A DNA stretch of 64,000 nt, taken from the NCBI RefSeq assembly GCF_000521785.1, contig NZ_JALZ01000005.1, positions 158,376 through 222,375 on the forward strand, in the 5' to 3' direction. The notes under the pieces are model-generated. The model searched no databases. It was not told the DNA's origin and was given only the letters and a program-made list of their open reading frames with translations. Position numbers and translations under genes: made by a program. This document shows positions 25,864-36,533 of the stretch, piece by piece. The stretch is from Roseivivax halodurans JCM 10272. GTDB taxonomy: Bacteria; Pseudomonadota; Alphaproteobacteria; Rhodobacterales; Rhodobacteraceae. Numbering within the stretch: the stretch's first letter is position 1; each line of letters opens with the position of its first letter.

Positions 25864-27807
25864 TCATGCGCGGCTCGTACCGCTGGCGAGAGGCATCGAG
25901 CGGCGCTCGCGCAGCCGCTTCTGCAACTCCTCGATCTGGCCACGATCTGCGCTCGGATAGGCCTCGAGCGGCGGGTCGCCCTCGTAGAGTGCCTGCAGGG
26001 TCACGTCCCGCGCGATCGGCGCCGCGGCCGAGGAGCCGCCGCCGCCATGCTCGACGATGGTCGCGACCGCGATGCGCGGATTGTCGTAGGGCGCGAAATT
26101 GACGAAGAGCCCGTGGTCGCGGCGCTTCCACGGCAGGTCCTCGTTGCGCGTCACACCGCGCGCGCGCTCCGCCGCGGTGATGTTGCGCACTTGGCTCGTG
26201 CCGGTCTTGCCCGCCATGCGCATTTCCTCGGCTTCGATGCGTGACCGGTAGGCGGTGCCGCGAGTGCTGTTGGAGACGTCGAACATCGCCTTCTGCATCC
26301 AGCGCAGATGCGTCGGATCGATGTCGAGCGGCTCGCCGCCGCGCGAGGGCTCCTCGACACCGTCGATGGACTTCACCAGCCGCGGCGAGATCGTGCGCCC
26401 GGTGGCGAGCCGCGCCGCCATCACCGCGAGCTGCAGCGGCGAGGTCAGCACGTCGCCCTGGCCGATCGAACAGTTCACCGTATCGCCGATGCGCCATTCC
26501 TGCCCCCAGCGCTCGCGCTTCCAGGCCTTGTCGGGCATGATCCCTTCGCCCACCGCCGACATGGGCACGTCGTGCGCCATGCCGAGCCCAAGCTTGCGGC
26601 CCATCTCGGCGATCTGGTCGATGCCGACCCGCAGCGCGATCTCGTAGAAATAGACGTCGCAGGACTGCATCAGGGCATCCTCGACATTCATGTGCCCGTG
26701 CCCTGCGCGTTTCCAGCAATGGAAGCGGCGCGAGCCGACCTTGAGATGACCGGGGCACCAGACGGTGTTGCCGGGTCCGGTGACCCCGGCCTCGAGCGCG
26801 GCGAGCGCGGTCACCATCTTGAAGCACGAGCCGGGCGGGTAGAAGCCCTGCACCGTCTTCGACACCAGCGGCGCGCGCTCGTCGGCCTGCAGCGCGCCGT
26901 AATCGTCGTAGGAGATGCCCCGGACGAACTTGTTCGGATCGTAGCCCGGGGCCGAGACCATGGCCTTCAGGTCGCCATGCTCGAGATCCATGACCACGAC
27001 CGATGCGCTCTCGTCGCCGAGCCGGGCATGGATGTAGTCCTGCAGATCGGAATCGACCGAGAGCTGCAGATCGGCGCCCGCCTCGCCCTCGCGGCGGTCG
27101 AGCTCGCGCATGATGCGGCCCGCGGCGTTGACCTCGACCCGCTTGGAGCCCGCGCGGCCGCGCAGGATGTCCTCGTATTTGGTTTCGACGCCGATCTTGC
27201 CGAACTGGAACCGCGGGATCCGCAGCACCGGGTCGGGATCCTCGTAACGGGCAAGGTCGCTTTCGGACACTGGCTGCACGTAGCCCACCACATGGGCGAA
27301 GATCTCGCCGTGCGGGTAGTGCCGCGAGAGTCCGACCTCGGGGTTCACCCCCGGCAGGGCCGGCGCATTGGCGGCGACGCGGCTCACCGCCTCCCAGCTC
27401 ACCTGGTCGGCGACCGCGATGGGCAGGAACGGGGCGGATCGGCGCATCTCCGCGACCGCACGCTCGACCTCGCCGGGGTCGAGATCCACGAGCTCGGCCA
27501 GCCGCGCCAGCGTGTCGTCGAGATCGCCGGCATCCTCGCGGACCACGGTGATGCGATAGGCCGGCGTATTGGCGGCGATCACGACGCCCTTGCGGTCGAA
27601 GATCTGCCCCCGCGCCGGCGGGATGAGCCGGACGTTGATCCGGTTCTCCTCGGCCAGCAGTCGGAACTCCTCGCCCTGGTCGATCTGCATGTACCGCATG
27701 CGCATGCCGAGCACCGTGGCGAAGCCGAGCTGCATGCCGCCGAGCATCAGCCCGCGCCGCGTGATGCGGCGGGCGCTGTCGGTGTTGTCCTTGGGTGTCC
27801 GTCTCAT
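25864..27807 (-). CDS. mrdA: penicillin-binding protein 2
   Basis: A 647-residue class B penicillin-binding protein, the transpeptidase partner of RodA. Residues about 20-40 form the single membrane anchor. The PBP dimerisation region has NRINVRLIPPARGQIFDRKG, and the transpeptidase has the serine motif PPGSCFK (catalytic Ser, SxxK with Cys-Phe between), the SCD triad segment in MQSCDVYFYE, and the KTGTSQ motif near 555. Sequence runs to the C-terminal charged tail (KRLRERRSMPLASG). The ATG at 27807 overlaps the TGA of mreD as ATGA. It is the fourth gene of the mreB cluster. Confidence 0.96.
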   Translation of the reverse strand: MRRTPKDNTDSARRITRRGLMLGGMQLGFATVLGMRMRYMQIDQGEEFRLLAEENRINVRLIPPARGQIFDRKGVVIAANTPAYRITVVREDAGDLDDTLARLAELVDLDPGEVERAVAEMRRSAPFLPIAVADQVSWEAVSRVAANAPALPGVNPEVGLSRHYPHGEIFAHVVGYVQPVSESDLARYEDPDPVLRIPRFQFGKIGVETKYEDILRGRAGSKRVEVNAAGRIMRELDRREGEAGADLQLSVDSDLQDYIHARLGDESASVVVMDLEHGDLKAMVSAPGYDPNKFVRGISYDDYGALQADERAPLVSKTVQGFYPPGSCFKMVTALAALEAGVTGPGNTVWCPGHLKVGSRRFHCWKRAGHGHMNVEDALMQSCDVYFYEIALRVGIDQIAEMGRKLGLGMAHDVPMSAVGEGIMPDKAWKRERWGQEWRIGDTVNCSIGQGDVLTSPLQLAVMAARLATGRTISPRLVKSIDGVEEPSRGGEPLDIDPTHLRWMQKAMFDVSNSTRGTAYRSRIEAEEMRMAGKTGTSQVRNITAAERARGVTRNEDLPWKRRDHGLFVNFAPYDNPRIAVATIVEHGGGGSSAAAPIARDVTLQALYEGDPPLEAYPSADRGQIEELQKRLRERRSMPLASGTSRA

Positions 27808-28343
27808 AAGCCCAGTCCGAACCTTCCCTCCTCGCCCCGGCGCGTGCGCTTGAGCCCGAAGACGAGGTGGGTGACCGCCACGACGAGGGGATAGACGAGT
27901 ATCGTCGCCGCGGTCTGCGTGAAGAGGAGCGTTGCGTTCGCGGTTGGTATTATAAGAAGAAGTTGCACGAGTTGATAGATCAGGGCCATCACGATCAGTG
28001 CGGTGGCGACCCGCGTCCATTCCATCAGGAAGGCGGACTCGCCGCTTTGGCGCTGGCGGGTCTTGAGGCTTTCGATCGTCACGAGCGTGAGCGCCGCCCA
28101 GAGGCCGGGCGGCCGCTGCAGGACGAGATCCGCCATCAGCGCGGCCGCGGCGACCGAGAGCGCCGGGACGATCTCGGGCCGACGGAGCGCCAGAGCGAAG
28201 GTCAAAGCGGTGATGAGTTCCGGCCCGGCGATGCGCGACGGCGACATGTCCACCGGCAGAAGGCTGAAGAACATGACCGCAAGGCAGAGCCCGAAATAGA
28301 GCGCCCGCATCAGCCAGAGCTGCAGGATCGCCGCATCGATCAT
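27804..28343 (-). CDS. mreD: rod-shape-determining protein MreD
   Basis: A 179-residue membrane protein with five hydrophobic segments, matching MreD in size and topology (first helix about residues 12-32, then a ELITALTFALALRRPEIVPAL stretch near 42-62 and a long ATLLFTQTAATILVYPLVVAVTHLVFG end). MreD is the least conserved of the set, so identity rests on position between mreC and mrdA and on topology. The stop overlaps the mrdA start (ATGA). It is preceded by a copy of the dispersed repeat, 25 bp from its ATG. Confidence 0.86.
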   Translation of the reverse strand: MIDAAILQLWLMRALYFGLCLAVMFFSLLPVDMSPSRIAGPELITALTFALALRRPEIVPALSVAAAALMADLVLQRPPGLWAALTLVTIESLKTRQRQSGESAFLMEWTRVATALIVMALIYQLVQLLLIIPTANATLLFTQTAATILVYPLVVAVTHLVFGLKRTRRGEEGRFGLGL

Positions 28344-28368
28344 GGCGTCGCCCCGCGGATGTCGGTGG

Positions 28369-28406
28369 CCGGCGCCTCCGGCGGGAGTATTTCCGCCAAG
28401 AAGAAG
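28369..28406 (+). repeat. dispersed intergenic element, copy 5
   Basis: CCGGCGCCTCCGG (hairpin) then CGGGAGTATTTCCGCCAAGAAGAAG. It fills the mreC-mreD gap and is inverted relative to transcription of both genes. Confidence 0.8.
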
Positions 28407-28433
28407 CAGAGGCGCAGGCGACGGGCGCAGGTG

Positions 28434-29366
28434 TCAGCCATCGGCAGCCTCGGGCGTCGGGATCACCGACGGGAAGGCGCCTGCTCCGGGCATTGGCGCG
28501 ACCTGGGGCTCGGCCGGCGTGATCAGGCCCGAAGGGGCAGTGACGCGGCGCGCGCCGTGATCCCGCAGCACCCGCAGGAATTCCAGCCGCTCGTAATCGG
28601 CGGCGAGGCGTACGCGGAGCCGCCCGCCCGAATCCTCGGCGACCTGTCCGATCAGCAGCCCCGGGGGAAATACGTCGCCGTCTCCGCTCGTGACGATGCG
28701 GTCGCCCGGGCGCACGAGGTCGGGGTTCTCGAGGAAATCGATCGGCGGGGCCGAGGAATTGTCGCCGGTGATCAGCGCCCGCTGCCCCGAGGGTTGGATC
28801 AGCGCAGGGATGCGGCTGGTGGCGTCGGTCAGCAGGATCACCCGGGACGTGTTCGCCCCGACGCCCGAGATGCGTCCCACGAGCCCGATCCCGTCCATCG
28901 TCGCCCAGCCGTCGACGATCCCGTCGCGGCTGCCGAGGTTGATCAGGACCGACTGGCGGAAGGGCGAGCCGGAATCGGCCAGAACCACCCCGGTGATGTA
29001 GGTGAGTTTCGGATCGAGCTGCACGTTGTTGAGGTCGCGCAGGCGCGCGTTCTCCTGCTCGAGCTGCAGCGCCGCTTCCTTCCACGCCGTCATCTGGCGC
29101 AGCTCGCGGCGCAGCTCGCGGTTCTGGTCGTAGATGTTGCGGTAGCTCTCGAAGTCGCGGGCGATCTGGACCGTCGCCGTCACCGGCGCCATGGCCCAGT
29201 CCATGTTCGGCACGACCCGGTCGATGACCTGCGCGCGGAACCGCTCGACCCGCGGGGAGTCGATGCGCCAGACGAGGAAGAGGGCGATCAGGCAGAAGAG
29301 CAGGACCGCCAGAAGCAGGCGCTTCAGCGGGCCGGTGAATTCGTCACTGGAGCGGTCTTTCGCCAA
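28434..29366 (-). CDS. mreC: cell shape-determining protein MreC
   Basis: A 310-residue bitopic protein of the elongasome. The N-terminal membrane helix is about residues 15-33 (LLLAVLLFCLIALFLVWRI), followed by an alpha-helical coiled coil rich in RELRRELRQ and LQLEQENARLRDL (about 80-110) and the periplasmic beta domain with SGVGANTSRVILLTD and GDGDVFPPGLLIG. The C-terminal residues (APMPGAGAFPSVIPTPEAADG) form a proline-rich tail. MreC dimers link MreB and PBP2. It is same strand as mreB, with 29 bp between the genes. Confidence 0.94.
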   Translation of the reverse strand: MAKDRSSDEFTGPLKRLLLAVLLFCLIALFLVWRIDSPRVERFRAQVIDRVVPNMDWAMAPVTATVQIARDFESYRNIYDQNRELRRELRQMTAWKEAALQLEQENARLRDLNNVQLDPKLTYITGVVLADSGSPFRQSVLINLGSRDGIVDGWATMDGIGLVGRISGVGANTSRVILLTDATSRIPALIQPSGQRALITGDNSSAPPIDFLENPDLVRPGDRIVTSGDGDVFPPGLLIGQVAEDSGGRLRVRLAADYERLEFLRVLRDHGARRVTAPSGLITPAEPQVAPMPGAGAFPSVIPTPEAADG

Positions 29367-29395
29367 CTTCTACCCTCGCGCCCATCGTCGCGACG

Positions 29396-30550
<1,155 letters not shown>

Positions 30551-30569
30551 TCAAATCGGCGTCTTTATG

Positions 30570-30589
30570 CCGCAAAAAATGTTTTGCGG
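30570..30589. promoter_or_regulatory. perfect inverted repeat, operator or hairpin
   Basis: CCGCAAAA-AATG-TTTTGCGG is an exact 8-bp stem with a four-base centre, in the mreB/dehydrogenase gap. A-tract/T-tract arms suit a repressor site or a loop in a transcript. It lies about 130 bp upstream of mreB and 270 bp upstream of the dehydrogenase, so its target is uncertain. Confidence 0.5.
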
Positions 30590-30858
30590 ACAATCCCTCC
30601 CGGATGCTCCGGACGCGACCGGAGGGCGGCGCGGGCCTCGAAGAAGGCTGGAGCCGGCGTGAAGGGCGCCGCGCGCGAAGTTGGTCTCAGCGGAGCGCAG
30701 GCAGGACTTGGTACTCGGGACCGGGACGCTCGAGGCGCTGATGCGGGTGGGTCCCTTCGATCATGTCGGTTTCGTCTTCCGCGGCGTCGCGCGCCGCGAT
30801 GAGTGGCCCGGCGGACGCGCTATGCCGAAGGAAATCGCGGCACAGGGAGCGCCAGTTC

Positions 30859-33366
30859 ATGAAGACCCAGGTCAAGGCCCTCGTCGTCGGCGGCGGCGCC
30901 GTCGGAACCTCCATCGCCTACCATCTCGCCAAGGCCGGCTGGCAGGATGTCATGCTGCTCGAGCGCGACGAGCTGACCAGCGGCTCGACCTGGCACGCCG
31001 CGGGGCTGCTCCCGTATTTCAACATGTCGTATGCGACGACCCATATCCACGACTACTCGATCAACTTCTACAAGACGCTGGAGGAGGAGACCGGGCTCGA
31101 CGCCGGCTTCTTCGTCGTCGGCAACCTGCGCATGGCCCAGACCGAGGCGCGGATGGACGAGTACCGCCTCTACGCGACCACCGCCGAGACCTGCAACGTG
31201 CCGTTCGAATGGATGACGCCGGCGCAGATCAAGGAGCGCTGGCCGCTGGTGAACACCGACGGCCTCAGGGGCGCGATCTACCACCCGACCGACGGCTACA
31301 TAAACCCCGCCGACGTCACCATGGCGATGGCCAAGGGCGCCCGCCAGCGTGGCGTCGCCATCGAGCGCAAGTGGCAGGTCGACGGCTACGAGTGGAAGGG
31401 CGACCACTGGGACGTGACGCTCACCAGGATGGTCGAGAAGGGCGGCAACCTCGTGCCCTCCGAAGAGACGACCGTCGTGTCCGCCGAGCATGTCGTCACC
31501 GCCACCGGGAACCACGCGCAGCGCACCGCGAAGCTGCTCGGGATCAAGATGCCCGCGATCCCCGTCGAGCACCAGTTCATCGTGACCGAACCCGACCCGG
31601 CGCTCGTCGAGTACCGCAAGAGCCACGAGCAGCACCCGGTGCTGCGCGACGCCGACGCCAAGTGGTACGTGCGCGAGGAGCGCGGCGGCTGGATCCTCGG
31701 CCCCTACGAGCGGAATGCGCCCGCGCGCTTCCAGTACGGCGTGCCCGACAGCTTCCGCGCCGACCTCTTCCCGCTCGACCTCGAGCGGATCGAGGAGGAA
31801 TACATGTCGATGATCCACCGCATCCCCTCCGCCGAGACGGTGGGCCTCAAGGACGATTTCAACGGCCCGATCTGCTACACGCCCGACGGGAACCCGCTGA
31901 TCGGCCCCGCGCCCGGCCTGCGCAACATGTGGCTGGCCGAGGGCTTCTCCTTCGGCATCACCGCTGCGGGCGGCGCGGGATACTACCTCGCGCAGATGAT
32001 GGTCGAGGGCGAGGCCGAGATCGACATGGCCTCCCTTGACCCCAAGCGCTTCGCGCAGGACTGGATGACGACCGAATACGCCGCCCGCAAGAACGAGGAG
32101 GCCTACGAGCACGTCTACATCCTGCACCATCCCGACGAGGAGCGCCCGGCCTGCCGCCCCCTCCGCACCGGGCCCTGCTACGAGCGCCAGAAGGCCGCCG
32201 GCGCGCAGTTCGGCTGCGTCAACGGCTGGGAGCGCCCCAACTATTACGGGCCGAAGGACGCGCCCGACAGCTTCGACCACGACGCGCGATCCTTCCGCCG
32301 CGGCGGATGGTGGGAGTACGCCAGGGCCGAGGCCGAGGCGGTGCGCTCGGGCGTCGGCCTGATCGACGCGACCGCCTTCGCCAAGCACGCAGTCACCGGG
32401 CCCGGCGCGACCGAGTTCCTGTCGGGCTTCTCTTGCAACAAGCTGCCCAAGGTGGGTCGCATCAACCTCACCTACGCGATGACCGAGGCGGGCACCGTCC
32501 GCACCGAATACACCATCGTGCGCTGCGACGAGAGCGACTACTACCTTGTCTCGGCCGGCGCCTGGGCGGCCTATGACGGCGACTACCTGCGGAAGGCGGC
32601 CGAGGACTTCATGGCCGCGGGCGGACCGATGGTCATCGTGCAGGACATCACCACGCAATGGGGCGTCTTCGCCATCGCCGGGCCGAAATCGCGCGACGTG
32701 CTGAACGAGCTCGTGCGCGACGCAGACCCCGCAACCGCGCTGTCGAACGCGCGCTTCCCGTGGCTCTCGATGCGCAACATCGAGCTCGGCATGGTCCCGG
32801 TCATGGCGCTCCGCGTCGCCTATACCGGCGAGCTCGGCTGGGAGCTTCATCACCCGATCGAGATGTCGGCCCATCTCTGGGACCGCCTGACCGAAGCGGG
32901 CGAGGCGCACGGGCTGAAGCTCGTCGGCGCCCGTGCGCAGAACTGGCTCCGGCAAGAGAAGTCCTACCGCGCCTTCGGTCACGAGCTCGGGCGCGACGCC
33001 ACCCCGCTCGAGGCCGGGCTCGACCGCTTCGTCGATTGCACGCGGCCCTATACCGGCAAGCCCGCCATGCTCGCGACCGGCATTCGCTCGAAGTGCTGCA
33101 CCCTGCTGATCGATGGGCCCTCCGACACCGACCCCTGGGGCCGCGAGGCGCTCTTCACGGAAGACGGCGAGCGCATCGGCCGCCTCACCTCGGGCGGCTA
33201 CTCGGTGGCCTTCGGCAAGGCGATCGGCATGGGCTACGTCCGCCCCGGCCTCGCTGTGCCCGGAACGAAGCTCAAGGTGCGGATGCTGGACCAGCTCTGG
33301 GACGCGGAGGTCACCGTCGACAGCCCGTACGATCCGAAGAACGACACCATCCGCAAGGACGGCTGA
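30859..33366 (+). CDS. dimethylglycine/sarcosine dehydrogenase-like flavoprotein with GcvT domain
   Basis: An 835-residue two-part enzyme. The N-terminal FAD domain (about 1-400) has VVGGGAVGTSIAYHL and the GSTWHAAGL segment, whose His is the covalent FAD site in mammalian dimethylglycine dehydrogenase. The C-terminal half is a tetrahydrofolate-binding aminomethyltransferase (GcvT-like) module with FAIAGPKSRDVL and YTGELGWELH near 620-670, and a GcvT_C barrel ends the protein. Such enzymes demethylate glycine betaine derivatives or sarcosine and pass the one-carbon unit to folate. I chose the ATG at 30859, which gives the family start MKTQVKALVVGGG. No other betaine genes are nearby, so the substrate is inferred. 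Confidence 0.86.
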   Translation: MKTQVKALVVGGGAVGTSIAYHLAKAGWQDVMLLERDELTSGSTWHAAGLLPYFNMSYATTHIHDYSINFYKTLEEETGLDAGFFVVGNLRMAQTEARMDEYRLYATTAETCNVPFEWMTPAQIKERWPLVNTDGLRGAIYHPTDGYINPADVTMAMAKGARQRGVAIERKWQVDGYEWKGDHWDVTLTRMVEKGGNLVPSEETTVVSAEHVVTATGNHAQRTAKLLGIKMPAIPVEHQFIVTEPDPALVEYRKSHEQHPVLRDADAKWYVREERGGWILGPYERNAPARFQYGVPDSFRADLFPLDLERIEEEYMSMIHRIPSAETVGLKDDFNGPICYTPDGNPLIGPAPGLRNMWLAEGFSFGITAAGGAGYYLAQMMVEGEAEIDMASLDPKRFAQDWMTTEYAARKNEEAYEHVYILHHPDEERPACRPLRTGPCYERQKAAGAQFGCVNGWERPNYYGPKDAPDSFDHDARSFRRGGWWEYARAEAEAVRSGVGLIDATAFAKHAVTGPGATEFLSGFSCNKLPKVGRINLTYAMTEAGTVRTEYTIVRCDESDYYLVSAGAWAAYDGDYLRKAAEDFMAAGGPMVIVQDITTQWGVFAIAGPKSRDVLNELVRDADPATALSNARFPWLSMRNIELGMVPVMALRVAYTGELGWELHHPIEMSAHLWDRLTEAGEAHGLKLVGARAQNWLRQEKSYRAFGHELGRDATPLEAGLDRFVDCTRPYTGKPAMLATGIRSKCCTLLIDGPSDTDPWGREALFTEDGERIGRLTSGGYSVAFGKAIGMGYVRPGLAVPGTKLKVRMLDQLWDAEVTVDSPYDPKNDTIRKDG

Positions 33367-33462
33367 CAGGGCAGCGGCGGAGGTCTGAGGCGTGGCTCGA
33401 CCGACGGCCCCAGCCTTGCCGGGGCGCCGGTCCAAAGATGCCGCATGGGCGCCTGGGGCGGT

Positions 33463-34335
33463 TCAGCGCGCCGCCTCGGCTTTGAGCCAGCGGAGGAAGG
33501 CGCGGAGCTGGAGACGGGGAACGCCCGGCGTCGTGACGATGTGGTAGCCGCCGTCGGGGCGCTCCTCGAAGAGGAGGCGCAGGCGGCCGGCCTTCACGTC
33601 CTCCTCGACCGCGACGCGGGTGGTCACGACGATGCCCTGGCCGCTCCGCGCGCCGTCGAGCATCAGGTTGCCGGGGACGTGGATCACGCCCTTGGCGCGC
33701 CGCCCGGTGACTCCGTGTTGGGCGAACCATTCCGAGGCCTCGGACGTGCCGAGCTCCTGCAGCCAGGGAAAATGCAACAAGTCGCTCGGCGCCTTCGGGT
33801 CGGTGTCGCCGATGAGATCGGGCGCGGCGACCACCCAGATGGGCGATTGCAGAAGGGGCTCTGCGTCCAGCCCTTTCCAGTCTCCGTCGCCGTAGCGGAT
33901 CGCCACGTCGATGCCTCCGGGGGTCGGATCGTTCAGGTTCGGCGTCGGGTCGATCATGATGTCGATGTCGGGATGCGCGATGCGGAAGCCCGCGAGCCGC
34001 GGCATCAGCCAGCTCGATGCGAAGGAGGGCGAGGTCGAGACGTGCAGGGGCCGGTCGGCATCGGCCTCTGTCAGCGCCTCGACCGCCTGCGCGATGCGGC
34101 CGAACCCGGCGATGAGCGCGTCGGCGAGCTGCTGGCCCTCCTGGGTCAGCTCGAGCGTGCGGCCCGTGCGATCGAGCAGCTTCAGCCCCAGATGCGCCTC
34201 GAGCGCGCGCAGTTGCTGCGAGATCGCGGCGTGGCTGACATTCAGCATCTCGCCAGCTCGTGTGACCGATCCCGTCTCGGAAAACGCCGAGAAGGCGCGC
34301 AGGCTCGACAGCGGGGGCAGGCGGGAGAAGAGCAT
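33463..34335 (-). CDS. LysR-family transcriptional regulator (GcvA-like)
   Basis: A 290-residue regulator with the N-terminal winged helix (about residues 7-66: LSSLRAFSAFSETGSVTRAG then NVSHAAISQQLRALE) and the LysR substrate domain. The LPPLSSLRAF start and the AISQQLRALEAHLG recognition helix are of the GcvA type. It lies convergent with the dehydrogenase gene at 30859 and divergent from the small genes at 34435 and 34615. Identical 9-bp inverted sequences overlap its own start and the start of the divergent gene. Regulation of the adjacent dehydrogenase or of glycine metabolism is inferred, not shown. Confidence 0.88.
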   Translation of the reverse strand: MLFSRLPPLSSLRAFSAFSETGSVTRAGEMLNVSHAAISQQLRALEAHLGLKLLDRTGRTLELTQEGQQLADALIAGFGRIAQAVEALTEADADRPLHVSTSPSFASSWLMPRLAGFRIAHPDIDIMIDPTPNLNDPTPGGIDVAIRYGDGDWKGLDAEPLLQSPIWVVAAPDLIGDTDPKAPSDLLHFPWLQELGTSEASEWFAQHGVTGRRAKGVIHVPGNLMLDGARSGQGIVVTTRVAVEEDVKAGRLRLLFEERPDGGYHIVTTPGVPRLQLRAFLRWLKAEAAR

Positions 34336-34445
34336 CTGTAACCTCAGCTTACATGTGGCCAGAATTCCTGAGTCGCGTTCCCGCGTCCAGACCCCAATAT
34401 GGAGGGCAGACGCGCAGCACCGAGGAGCCCGCCAATGTTACAGAT
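34334..34445. promoter_or_regulatory. divergent control region between LysR regulator and small genes
   Basis: ATCTGTAAC at 34334-34342 and GTTACAGAT at 34437-34445 are exact inverse complements placed over the two opposed start codons (LysR ATG at 34335 and the small gene's ATG at 34435). A LysR site is expected in such a gap; the sequence between them is not otherwise symmetric. Confidence 0.35.
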
Positions 34446-34563
34446 ACTTGCACAAAGCCTGATGACGGCATCCCGCCGCGAACCCCCGCAGCAGGCTCAC
34501 GAGCGCCGGCTCGGCCGCACCCGTCCGCGGGCGGTCCGCCGTTCGCGCGACACCGACCTCTGA
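34435..34563 (+). CDS. very small arginine-rich protein (42 aa), unknown function
   Basis: A 42-residue open frame beginning MLQILAQSLMTASRR and ending RRSRDTDL. It has GAGGAG seven bases ahead of the ATG, which is a good ribosome site. It is divergent from the LysR regulator and is followed after 51 bp by a second mini-gene with an equally good ribosome site. The first ten residues are hydrophobic, and the rest is strongly basic. No family is recognised. The length alone makes a chance frame possible; the ribosome site and tandem arrangement are the main support. Confidence 0.5.
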   Translation: MLQILAQSLMTASRREPPQQAHERRLGRTRPRAVRRSRDTDL

Positions 34564-34614
34564 CGACCGGGGCCCGACGCCCCGGCCCCTCGGATTTCCG
34601 CTAGGAGTACCCCC

Positions 34615-34758
34615 ATGCTCGATCCCATCCTCCGCCAGACCGAAGCGCTCCTGACCCGCGATCTGCGTGCCGCCGAGCGGATGCGCTGGATGTTCCGTTT
34701 GTCGCCGTGGGACGCGGGGCGCGAGCCGACGCCGCCGCGCTTCACCCGGGCGAAGTGA
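34615..34758 (+). CDS. small protein (47 aa), unknown function
   Basis: A 47-residue open frame: MLDPILRQTEALLTRDLRAAER, then MRWMFRLSPWDAGREP and a basic C-terminus ending RFTRAK. TAGGAG seven bases ahead of the ATG is a strong ribosome site. It ends 43 bp before an obvious rho-independent terminator at 34801-34828, so it is probably the last gene of a two-gene transcript that begins opposite the LysR regulator. It may be amphipathic (hydrophobic and Trp residues 25-34). No homologue is recognised. Confidence 0.6.
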   Translation: MLDPILRQTEALLTRDLRAAERMRWMFRLSPWDAGREPTPPRFTRAK

Positions 34759-34800
34759 GACCCGCGCGGCGCCGCGTCCCTGTCGGTGCCGCGTGAGACT

Positions 34801-34828
34801 GGCGGTCCCTGCCCGGGGCCGCCTTTTT
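34801..34828 (+). terminator. rho-independent terminator after the small genes
   Basis: GGCGGTCCC-TGCCC-GGGGCCGCC forms a nine-pair stem including one G-T pair, followed by TTTTT at 34824-34828. It terminates plus-strand transcription before the convergent peptide transporter operon. Confidence 0.85.
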
Positions 34829-34840
34829 CGTGTCAGGGGG

Positions 34841-36433
<1,593 letters not shown>

Positions 36434-36533
36434 GCGCTGGCCCTGTTTTGTACGGAATGTAAGAAATCGGGTCCGTTTCTTACGACATTCGCGGAGATTT
36501 CGACGCGGCGCGCGCCCGGGAGGTGCGCGCCGG

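Noticed and set aside
30820..33435. 871-codon minus-strand open frame opposite the dehydrogenase
   Set aside because: The plus strand has FAD and GcvT motifs over the whole length. The reverse frame is low-complexity V/A/L/R/G text.
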